Assembly: GCA_944381225.1 (NCBI GenBank)
Contig: CALWKJ010000029.1
Coordinates: 1-12,117 of the forward strand
Direction: 5' to 3'
From: an uncultured Clostridia bacterium
GTDB lineage: Bacteria; Bacillota; Clostridia; Christensenellales; UBA1242
Length of the DNA: 12,117 nucleotides
Positions 5,951 to 12,117 of this stretch are shown here, piece by piece. The position numbers and the translations under genes were made by a program. Within the stretch, counting starts at the first letter, position 1; each line of letters begins with the position of its first letter. Below the pieces are notes generated by a model. It was not told the DNA's origin. It made no database searches and saw only the letters and a program-made list of their open reading frames with translations.

Positions 5951-6349
5951 ACTTAATTCATCAATTTTTAAAACATTTTTTTCTTTTAAATTTTTTACTA
6001 CATATGTGTCGTAATATTCCTTTTCAATTTTGTAGTTATTTTTTAAATAAAATGGTTTTGCCACTTTATTTAAAGGATAATATTTGCCTTCAACATAATC
6101 TATTTTATTATCAATACAATAGTTTTCAAAAAGTTTTAATAGTAAAGTACCAAACCCATTGCATTGATATTTCTCTTCAATTTCAATTTTATATAACCAA
6201 GCGTGTTTATAAGGAGAATTGTTAAGCTTAAAACTAATATATCCTATTTCCTGCTCATTTTCTAAATCTATTAAAAATATCTCGTTACATTCTTTTTCGT
6301 CTTTATATTTTATTTTCAATTTATATTCATTAAATTTTACTACGCACAT
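5945..6349 (-). CDS. GNAT-family N-acetyltransferase, substrate unknown
   Basis: The 134-residue product has the GNAT fold, which transfers an acetyl group from acetyl-CoA to an amine. The sequence shows strand 4 (WLYKIEIEEKY, about 51-61) running into the acetyl-CoA pyrophosphate loop Q62-C-N-G-F-G67 and helix 3 (TLLLKLFENYC). The final motif, with VAKPFYLKNNYKIEKEYY, is the usual 'aromatic-neighbour' end of GNAT domains. Family is clear, substrate is not. The ATG at 6349 has AAGGAT at 8-9 nt. Just upstream, TATACT (6374-6369) could be a -10 box but no -35 is convincing. It sits between ftsZ and spoIIGA, where B. subtilis has bpr, so it looks like a lineage-specific insertion of a single gene with its own strong terminator. 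Confidence 0.85.
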   Translation of the reverse strand: MCVVKFNEYKLKIKYKDEKECNEIFLIDLENEQEIGYISFKLNNSPYKHAWLYKIEIEEKYQCNGFGTLLLKLFENYCIDNKIDYVEGKYYPLNKVAKPFYLKNNYKIEKEYYDTYVVKNLKEKNVLKIDELSK

Positions 6350-6433
6350 ATATTGATATCCTTTGTAAAGTATAAAATTATCAACAATTACTATTATTCA
6401 TTATAATTTAATTAAATAATATTATTTATGTAT

Positions 6434-7645
6434 TTATTTATTATCTCTCAATTTTCTTAAAAATGGAGGAACATATGCATCATCAACATGCAACCTTGAA
6501 GACTCAGTTCCATCTGGTCTTGTTACAAATTCTGCTTTTGGCTCTATTGTTTGTCTCTCACGCAAAGGACTCTGTTCTTGTTTTGGAAATAAGCTTTTTG
6601 TTGTTGGAAATCCTTCGTACCTTCTGTCTCCAAAATTATTTGCAGCCTCTACATTTTGTTTAACTTTAGCCAAATCTTTAGTTTCGCCAGTCAATTTATT
6701 TTGGAATCCTGTTGCAATAATGGTTATTTCAACTTCATCATTCATGCCTTCATCAATTCCAGAACCAAATATTATATTACATGATGGGTCAACAACTTCT
6801 CTAACCAAATTTGCAGCCTCATAAACTTCGTCCAAAGGAAGATCAAGTCCACCTTTAACATTTAAAATTACACCCGTGGCTCCCTCGATTGTTGTTTCTA
6901 ATAATGGAGATGAAACGGCTTGTCTTACAGCTTCAATTGTTTTATTTTCCCCTTTAGCATGTCCAATACCCATGTGAGCCAGTCCTGTGTTTTTCATAAC
7001 TGAACGAACATCTGCAAAATCCAAATTAATTAAGCTAGGTGTTACAATTAAATCACTTATTCCTTGAATACCTTGTCTTAAAACGTCATCTGCATACAAA
7101 AATGCTTCAATAATTGGCGTTTTTTCTGGTACCAATGTCAGCAATTTATCATTTGGTATAATTACCAATGTATCAACATATTTTCTTAAATTTTCCAATC
7201 CTTTTTCTGCATTTTCTTGCCTTTTTCTGCCCTCAAAACCAAAAGGTTTCGTAACTACTGCTATAGTCAAAATACCCATTTCTTTTGCAATTTGTGCAAC
7301 CACAGGAGCAGCGCCCGTACCAGTGCCACCTCCCATTCCTGCTGTTATAAACACTAAATCGCAATCTTTAAGTATTTCACTTATGCTGGATTTACTTTCT
7401 TCTGCTGCCTTTTGCCCAACATCTGGATCGGCACCTGCACCAAGTCCACGAGTTAATTTTTCGCCGATTTGAAGTCTATGGTCAGCCTTGCTTAAAAGCA
7501 ATGCTTGTTTGTCTGTATTGATTGCAATAAACTGTGCACTTGTTATGTTTGCGTCTATCATTCTATTTACGGCGTTATTACCACCACCACCTACTCCTAT
7601 TACTTTGATATTTGCAACTGGTCCAACATTAATATTGTTATACAT
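6434..7645 (-). CDS. ftsZ: Cell division protein FtsZ
   Basis: FtsZ is the tubulin-like GTPase that forms the Z ring at mid-cell and at the polar sporulation septum. The 403-residue product is complete. Visible features are the nucleotide-binding start IKVIGVGGGGNNAVNRM (13-29), the G-box GGGTGTG (105-111), and the T7 synergy loop NLDFAD (207-212), which completes the GTPase site of the next subunit. A variable linker (about 320-387) and a conserved C-terminal peptide AYVPPFLRKLR (390-400) follow; the latter binds FtsA and other partners. The ATG at 7645 has AAGGAGA at a good distance, starting at the ftsA stop codon (10-nt gap). It is the second gene of the ftsAZ operon. No strong terminator follows; only a weak AT palindrome lies near 6415-6430, so some read-through into the GNAT gene is possible. 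Confidence 0.97.
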   Translation of the reverse strand: MYNNINVGPVANIKVIGVGGGGNNAVNRMIDANITSAQFIAINTDKQALLLSKADHRLQIGEKLTRGLGAGADPDVGQKAAEESKSSISEILKDCDLVFITAGMGGGTGTGAAPVVAQIAKEMGILTIAVVTKPFGFEGRKRQENAEKGLENLRKYVDTLVIIPNDKLLTLVPEKTPIIEAFLYADDVLRQGIQGISDLIVTPSLINLDFADVRSVMKNTGLAHMGIGHAKGENKTIEAVRQAVSSPLLETTIEGATGVILNVKGGLDLPLDEVYEAANLVREVVDPSCNIIFGSGIDEGMNDEVEITIIATGFQNKLTGETKDLAKVKQNVEAANNFGDRRYEGFPTTKSLFPKQEQSPLRERQTIEPKAEFVTRPDGTESSRLHVDDAYVPPFLRKLRDNK

Positions 7646-7655
7646 ATTCTTCTCC

Positions 7656-8822
7656 TTATTTTTTAAAAATTTTATCTAATATGGCTAATAAGATATTTTT
7701 GCCTTTAGTTTCTTGATTTATTGCTTTACTTAATATTCCAAGTAAACTGGAATAATGAGGCTTTGCAAAATGTACATCATTTGGACATAAAACACTTACG
7801 TTTACGCCCATATATTTTGATAATACATCTTTACCACCTTTAATGTAACTAATACCTCCACCAGTTAAATAAAATGGCATTGAAGGAATTGTTTCAAAAT
7901 CTTTTTGCAAACACTTTTTAATTAAGGTTGCAATCATTTCGATTCTGTCATTTGTTATTTCATTTGCTTGTTTCATGCTTACTGGAAAAATTCCAGAATT
8001 TCTCATCAGTTCATAGTCATCATTTGAACTTGGCACTACAGACAAAACTAGTTGTTTTCTTAATTGTTCAGCTTCATCAAAAGAAATATGTAAGCACTCC
8101 ATTAAATCAGCAGATATATGTCCTCCTCCAACAGCAAACGATTTTAAAGATATTAATCCCTGTCCTTTTACAACTGCAACAGATGTAGCAATATAGCCAC
8201 AGTCGATTAAAACTGCCGTTTCTTCTCTTCTTTCTTGAGACAACAAGTATAATGCCTCACAAAGTGGCGATGATAAATATTCAACAGTTGTTATGCCAAT
8301 ATTTTTTAGCAATGAATTAATTTTTTCTATAAATTTTTTTTCTGCATATATTAAACTTAACGTAGCTGTAAGCTTGCTTGTTTTTTGTCCAACAGGCTTT
8401 ACCATTTTTCTTCCATCGTCAAGAACAAACGAAATTGGAGTGCAACTGATGAGAACATAATCATTTGCATTTTCAAATTCATCTGCAGTTTGATACATTT
8501 GGTAAACATCTTGATCGGAAATTTTTATTCTTTGCCCAAAAGTTTGAGTTTGAGTTTTTGTTTTACAATAAGAAAAATCTGCAGGCACGCCAACATATAA
8601 TTTATCAACAACTGTGTTTGATGAACTTTGGGCGTCATTTATAGCTTTAGATATTGTATCTTTTAATTTTTCTTCTTCTAAAAACTCTCCTTCATAGTAA
8701 CCTGCATATTCCCTTTCTCCATAGCCGTGAACAACAAAAGTTTCATTTACACCTTTGGAACCTATTAAAACACTTATTTTTTTTGAACCTATATCTAATA
8801 CAGTAACTTTTGTCTTTGGCAC
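7656..8822 (-). CDS. ftsA: Cell division protein FtsA
   Basis: FtsA is an actin-like ATPase that ties FtsZ filaments to the membrane and recruits later divisome proteins. The 388-residue product shows the phosphate-1 motif VLDIGSKKISVLIG (8-21). The FtsA-specific 1C/SHS2 insert follows (about 75-165, with LYVGVPADF), then phosphate-2 VLIDCGYIATSVAVVKG and the adenosine motif YLTGGGISYIKG. The C-terminus ends in an amphipathic helix, NILLAILDKIFKK, the membrane-targeting sequence. The start is a GTG at 8822 with GGAG at 6 nt. It is the first gene of the operon with ftsZ, behind a consensus promoter. Divergence from B. subtilis FtsA is considerable, but motifs and position leave little doubt. 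Confidence 0.93.
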   Translation of the reverse strand: MPKTKVTVLDIGSKKISVLIGSKGVNETFVVHGYGEREYAGYYEGEFLEEEKLKDTISKAINDAQSSSNTVVDKLYVGVPADFSYCKTKTQTQTFGQRIKISDQDVYQMYQTADEFENANDYVLISCTPISFVLDDGRKMVKPVGQKTSKLTATLSLIYAEKKFIEKINSLLKNIGITTVEYLSSPLCEALYLLSQERREETAVLIDCGYIATSVAVVKGQGLISLKSFAVGGGHISADLMECLHISFDEAEQLRKQLVLSVVPSSNDDYELMRNSGIFPVSMKQANEITNDRIEMIATLIKKCLQKDFETIPSMPFYLTGGGISYIKGGKDVLSKYMGVNVSVLCPNDVHFAKPHYSSLLGILSKAINQETKGKNILLAILDKIFKK

Positions 8823-8867
8823 AGCCTTCTCCTTTTTATAAATGAATATTTATAATTTTTTTTAATA

Positions 8868-8896
8868 ATTATAAACTTTTAGCAATTTGATGTCAA
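8868..8896 (-). promoter_or_regulatory. Consensus sigma-A promoter of ftsAZ
   Basis: On the minus strand, -35 TTGACA (8896-8891), a 17-bp spacer and -10 TATAAT (8873-8868) match the consensus at 12 of 12 bases. Transcription would start near 8861, about 39 nt before the ftsA GTG. It lies in the 105-bp gap after ftsQ, so ftsAZ can be made independently of murA-ftsQ. Confidence 0.88.
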
Positions 8897-8927
8897 CACA
8901 AAAAAGGTGAGTTATATAATAAATTTA

Positions 8928-9821
8928 CTAAATTTTTTCCAATCTCATTAATATCTGATTTTGTAAATTTTCTCTTATTTGCAAAATATAATCTAAAAAA
9001 TAATCTTCTGGTATGTCATTTAAACTCAAGGATGAATTTTCAATTTCTTCCTTGTAAAAAACAGAGGGATTATAAACAACTTGTGACCATGATGCAAACA
9101 TGTATTGAAATTTTTCAGCAAGCAAACTGTCTATTCTATATATATTTGTTTGAAAATCATTAAAATCTTTAATTATTAAATATGGCATATTTTTGGCCGT
9201 AAAAACATCTATGGAAGAAGTTAATTCAATTTCTTTTATTAGTCCTCGTTGCATTGAAACCGTTTTGTTGGTTTTTAAAAGGCTTGTCCCAATATTTTTT
9301 AATATTTCTTCTTCACTACTAAATTCCAAAAATTCGCCAGCATTTACTCTATTTGAATTTGTTATTATATTTTCAAGACCTAAAAACAGTATTGGATTAT
9401 ATTGTTCATTATAATACGTTGTTGTTATGTTTAACACCTTAAATTCGGCATCACAAATAAAATATTTTGTGTCGCTTGCTTTTACTGCATATGTTTCTTC
9501 CCTTTCTGCACAATGAATTATTATTTTATTAGGGAAAACAGTTTCAATATTAATAACTTTTAAATACGGATAATCTTTTTCAAGCTGTTGGGTAATATTT
9601 TTTTTGTTTACAGTGAATATTGATATTCCCTTTTTTATTGCGCTATTATTTGCAATGCTTTCTTTTGATTGCTCGGTAAAAATCATAGCCTGATTTTTAA
9701 AATTTATATCAACTTTTTTAAGCGAAAACAATGTGAAATTAAGAATTACACAAACTATAATTACACCCAAAATTACACTCAATGCTATTATTAATTTTTT
9801 ATATTTCTTTAATCCTTTCAA
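8928..9821 (-). CDS. ftsQ: Cell division protein FtsQ/DivIB
   Basis: FtsQ (DivIB) is a bitopic membrane protein of the divisome that joins FtsL and FtsB/DivIC outside the membrane. The 297-residue product has a short basic cytoplasmic tail (MKGLKKYKK), one membrane segment (10-32) and a POTRA domain (33-113). The POTRA domain contains GISIFTVNKKNI, PYLKVINIETVFPNKIIIHCAEREETYAV, the classic end of FtsQ POTRA. A beta domain (about 114-245) and a Glu/Asn-rich tail follow. The start is TTG at 9821, supported by AGGAGC with about 6 nt spacing. The first 23 bp lie inside the murA end, so translation is likely coupled. Cell-wall synthesis and division genes are commonly side by side here. Confidence 0.88.
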   Translation of the reverse strand: MKGLKKYKKLIIALSVILGVIIVCVILNFTLFSLKKVDINFKNQAMIFTEQSKESIANNSAIKKGISIFTVNKKNITQQLEKDYPYLKVINIETVFPNKIIIHCAEREETYAVKASDTKYFICDAEFKVLNITTTYYNEQYNPILFLGLENIITNSNRVNAGEFLEFSSEEEILKNIGTSLLKTNKTVSMQRGLIKEIELTSSIDVFTAKNMPYLIIKDFNDFQTNIYRIDSLLAEKFQYMFASWSQVVYNPSVFYKEEIENSSLSLNDIPEDYFLDYILQIRENLQNQILMRLEKI

Positions 9822-11058
9822 TATTTGCTCCTAAAAGTTGCAAATCTTTTTCCATTTCAAAATACCCTCTGTCAATATGATGAACATCGCATACGGTGGT
9901 GTAACCTTTTGCTACAAGCCCAGCCAAAACCATTCCAGCGCCACCCCTAAGGTCACAACACATCACATTTGCCCCATATAACTGATTTACGCCTTTTATT
10001 ATCGCAGCTTTGTCATTTACAATTATATCTGCTCCCATTTTCTTTAATTCAGTTATATGCTTAAATCTGGATTCGAACAAATTTTCAACCACTACGGATG
10101 TTCCTTTACTTATTGACAGCATTGCTATTATTTGAGGTTGTAAATCTGTAGGAAACCCAGGATAAGGCCTTGTATCAATTTTTGATATGCACTTAGGCCT
10201 TTTATCTGCAACCACTGTAAGTTTATCACTTTTACACACAATTTTGCAACAATTATTTTTAAGTTTACTAATAAGCGAAAACACATTTTCATAATTTATA
10301 TTTGTCAATTCTACTTTGCCACCACACATGCATGTTGCAATCATATAAGTGCCTGCAATTATTCTATCAGAAATAGGAGTATACTCTATTCCACTTAAAC
10401 TTTTAACTCCTTCTATTTCTATAACACTTGAACCGGCTCCATAAATTTTTGCACCTTGTGCATTTAAAAAATTTGCAAGGTCCACAATTTCAGGTTCTCT
10501 TGCACAGTTAATTATTTTTGTTTTACCTTTCAAAAAAACGGAAGCAAGCATGATGTTTTCTGTTGCTCCAACTGAAGGGAAATCAAAAGTAACATCACCA
10601 CTTTTCATACCTGTTCCATCACAATATATGTAGCCATGTTTGTCAATAATTTTAACGCCTAAACTTTGCAATCCTTTCAAATGTATATCTATTGGTCTTG
10701 CCCCTATTGCACAACCTCCAGGATATGCAACTTTTGCTTTTTTAAAGCGTGAAAGAATAGCGCCCAAACTAAAAAACGATGAACGAATTTTTGATGCCAA
10801 CTCTATTGATATTTCACATTTGTCAATAGAACTACAATCAATTATAACACTGTCATCTTGATAAAAATATTTAGCGCCTAAGTTTTGTAAAATATTAAGC
10901 ATATTTTTTGTGTCATCATATTTGGGAAATTTATGTAAAATAATTTGTTTATCGCACAGTATGCACCCAGCCAAAATTGGCAAAACGGCATTTTTTGATG
11001 TTGAAATATTTAAAGTACCATTGAGTTTATTGCCGCCACAAATAAAAAAGTTCTCCAT
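9799..11058 (-). CDS. murA: UDP-N-acetylglucosamine 1-carboxyvinyltransferase (MurA)
   Basis: MurA transfers enolpyruvate from PEP to UDP-GlcNAc, the first committed step of peptidoglycan synthesis, in the cytoplasm. The product has 419 residues from the ATG at 11058. It carries Lys22-Asn23 in SKNAVLPILAG. The catalytic Cys116 lies in the loop PGGCAIGARPIDIH; this is the cysteine form that fosfomycin alkylates, not the resistant Asp form. Asp305 (PGFPTDLQPQ) is the catalytic acid/base, and Arg371 (LRGGAGMVLAG) contacts PEP. A TTG four codons earlier (11070) is in frame, but it is part of the Shine-Dalgarno TTGGAG; ATG 11058 has 6 nt spacing. It overlaps ftsQ by 23 bp. No convincing promoter is seen in the 108 bp upstream, so transcription may also come from further upstream. 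Confidence 0.95.
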   Translation of the reverse strand: MENFFICGGNKLNGTLNISTSKNAVLPILAGCILCDKQIILHKFPKYDDTKNMLNILQNLGAKYFYQDDSVIIDCSSIDKCEISIELASKIRSSFFSLGAILSRFKKAKVAYPGGCAIGARPIDIHLKGLQSLGVKIIDKHGYIYCDGTGMKSGDVTFDFPSVGATENIMLASVFLKGKTKIINCAREPEIVDLANFLNAQGAKIYGAGSSVIEIEGVKSLSGIEYTPISDRIIAGTYMIATCMCGGKVELTNINYENVFSLISKLKNNCCKIVCKSDKLTVVADKRPKCISKIDTRPYPGFPTDLQPQIIAMLSISKGTSVVVENLFESRFKHITELKKMGADIIVNDKAAIIKGVNQLYGANVMCCDLRGGAGMVLAGLVAKGYTTVCDVHHIDRGYFEMEKDLQLLGANIERIKEI

Positions 11059-11166
11059 TTTAGTCTCCAAATTAACTTATGCAACTAATTTTTTTTTTGT
11101 TCTAAACTAAAATATAACTTTGTAACATATATGTTCATAATATATAAATTTTTAAATACTTAAACT

Positions 11167-11298
11167 TTAAATTTTTTTACTCTGCCTTGCAACATTTAAA
11201 CAAACCCCTATTGCACTCATAGACACCATAAGCGAAGTGCTCCCTGCGCTTATAAATGGAAGTGGAAGTCCTGTTGGTGGAATACTGCCCTTATCATC
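11167..11298 (-). pseudogene. 3' remnant of an ftsW/spoVE-type (SEDS) gene
   Basis: On the minus strand this stretch encodes GSIPPTGLPLPFISAGSTSL and then a hydrophobic helix ending NVARQSKKI and a TAA stop (11169-11167). It is the conserved last periplasmic loop and last membrane segment of the SEDS glycan polymerases FtsW/SpoVE (compare TGLPLPFISYGGSSL). Only about 40 of roughly 370 codons remain. Homology begins at about 11289, directly at the stop codon (11299-11297) of the S41 gene and in another frame. An ATG at 11319 would open a 50-codon frame, but it has no Shine-Dalgarno and lies in the S41 gene. No internal stop has accumulated, so the truncation is recent, or the join is an assembly artefact. 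The remnant sits upstream of murA-ftsQ, where an intact ftsW/spoVE would be expected. Confidence 0.8.
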
Positions 11299-12117
11299 AG
11301 TAAATGCATTCTTTTTCATTTATAAAATTATTTTCTAAATAAAAAATTGCAAAATTCAGTTGTTTATCATAGTTATTTTGCAAATCATTAATAGTTCTCT
11401 CAATAAGTATATCTGGCTGAATTGCACCTTCATATCCAAAAATATCTTTGAAATCAAATTGTTTAGTAGAAACGCAAAACCCTTTATCACCCACTTTTAA
11501 TTGTAATGCATTACCGTATGATTTAATTGCTCCACCCGTTGGTTCTCCAATAAGCGGTGTATTGAAATGTTTTTTAAATCTTGCAACAGCAAATCTTCCT
11601 GATGAAAAAACACCATTATTTATTAAAAGAACACCCTTTAATTTTTTTTCTGCAACTAGTTCTTGAAATGGATTAAGTATTTCAGAATTTCCGCCAATAT
11701 TCCCACGTAAATCTAAAATATATTTTTTTATATTTTTATCTTCAATTTCCTTTTTAATTTTTTTAACAAGTTCCACAAAAGGCATCCCCTTTATATCCAT
11801 ACATCTTCGATATTTTAAATATAAAATGTTGTGGTCTAGAATTTCATATCGATAAAATGGTTCTTTTTTAAAATTTTCATTTATTTTACTCTCCACAGCT
11901 CTTTCTGTTATCAAAACCTCTTTATCACCAACTAATTTAATTTTTAGCGTGTCATTAACTAATAGACCCAAGAGTTTATAAAACATTAAGTTATTGATAT
12001 TCTTATTTATTTGACTATTAAGCCACTCGTTTGTTTCAAAACAAACAACTTCTTTCATTTTATTATAAAATTGTTCCGAATTCAATTTGCCAAAAGATTT
12101 AACTTTCTGCCACTTTT
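11297..12117 (-). CDS. S41-family (C-terminal processing) peptidase, 5' end outside window
   Basis: The frame is open to the right window edge (272 residues visible). A TTG at 12085 has no Shine-Dalgarno, so I treat the gene as truncated by the edge. The C-terminal part is an S41 (tail-specific/tricorn-like) serine peptidase domain. It has the strand and loop KKYILDLRGNIGGNSE, where family members have DLRxNxGG. The nucleophile region is LLINNGVFSSGRFAVARF (Ser codons at 11605-11600). A typical strand GEPTGGAIKSYGN and the ending EGAIQPDILIE follow. No signal peptide or PDZ domain is visible in this part. Substrate unknown. The gene occupies the place where ftsW/spoVE-type genes are expected, and its stop codon abuts the remnant of one. 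It could belong to an inserted segment. Confidence 0.75.
   Translation of the reverse strand, partial: KWQKVKSFGKLNSEQFYNKMKEVVCFETNEWLNSQINKNINNLMFYKLLGLLVNDTLKIKLVGDKEVLITERAVESKINENFKKEPFYRYEILDHNILYLKYRRCMDIKGMPFVELVKKIKKEIEDKNIKKYILDLRGNIGGNSEILNPFQELVAEKKLKGVLLINNGVFSSGRFAVARFKKHFNTPLIGEPTGGAIKSYGNALQLKVGDKGFCVSTKQFDFKDIFGYEGAIQPDILIERTINDLQNNYDKQLNFAIFYLENNFINEKECIY

Noticed and set aside
11058..11070. TTG at 11070 as the start of murA
   Set aside because: The TTG is part of the Shine-Dalgarno TTGGAG for the ATG at 11058, which also gives residue numbers matching the well-known MurA enzymes.
11124..11135. 12-bp palindrome AACATATATGTT upstream of murA as an operator
   Set aside because: It is perfect but short and made almost only of A and T; in DNA this AT-rich such palindromes arise by chance, and no known operator matches.
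11167..11319. A 50-codon frame from the ATG at 11319 as a genuine small membrane protein
   Set aside because: It has no Shine-Dalgarno, begins inside the S41 gene, and its conserved part is just the FtsW/SpoVE C-terminus; a remnant explains it better.

Overview
The window looks like a chromosomal segment of a very AT-rich, spore-forming member of the Bacillota (Clostridia-like). The evidence is the compact cluster of cell-division genes (murA, ftsQ, ftsA, ftsZ) running into the sporulation genes spoIIGA, sigE and sigG, strong AGGAGG-type ribosome binding sites, Firmicutes-type processed ribosomal protein L27 with its protease Prp, and overall low GC. No tRNA, rRNA, CRISPR array, transposase or integrase was seen. 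Every gene except the first is on the minus strand, so the minus-strand units below are listed from high to low coordinates, in the direction of transcription.

Right part (12117 to 8928). A 5'-truncated S41-family peptidase gene enters from the window edge. It stops exactly where a roughly 40-codon 3' remnant of an ftsW/spoVE-type gene begins. murA and ftsQ follow and overlap by 23 bp. In relatives the stretch upstream of murA/ftsQ normally holds peptidoglycan-precursor and FtsW/SpoVE genes, so the remnant marks a rearrangement, or an assembly join, in the division and cell-wall cluster.

Middle (8896 to 3322). ftsA and ftsZ form an operon behind a perfect TTGACA-N17-TATAAT promoter. A small GNAT acetyltransferase gene with a strong terminator separates them from the mother-cell sporulation pair spoIIGA-sigE (membrane protease and its pro-sigma substrate). 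sigG, the forespore sigma factor, follows after 180 bp, which contain a sequence resembling a sigma-F promoter. The cluster therefore holds Z-ring assembly and the two sigma factors that act after asymmetric septation.

Left-middle (3261 to 2214). A terminator after sigG is followed by a near-consensus promoter, a short structured leader resembling the L21 leader, and the tight operon rplU-prp-rpmA, closed by a terminator. Prp is the cysteine protease that trims L27, and the L27 here carries the matching N-terminal extension.

Left part (2168 to 1). An unrecognised membrane-anchored or secreted protein gene ends inside the -35 box of an excellent promoter for L-lactate dehydrogenase (ldh). ldh converges on the only plus-strand gene, the 3' part of a DadA/PuuB-like FAD-dependent oxidoreductase, and both share one bidirectional terminator. 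No stretch longer than about 300 bases lacks a gene.
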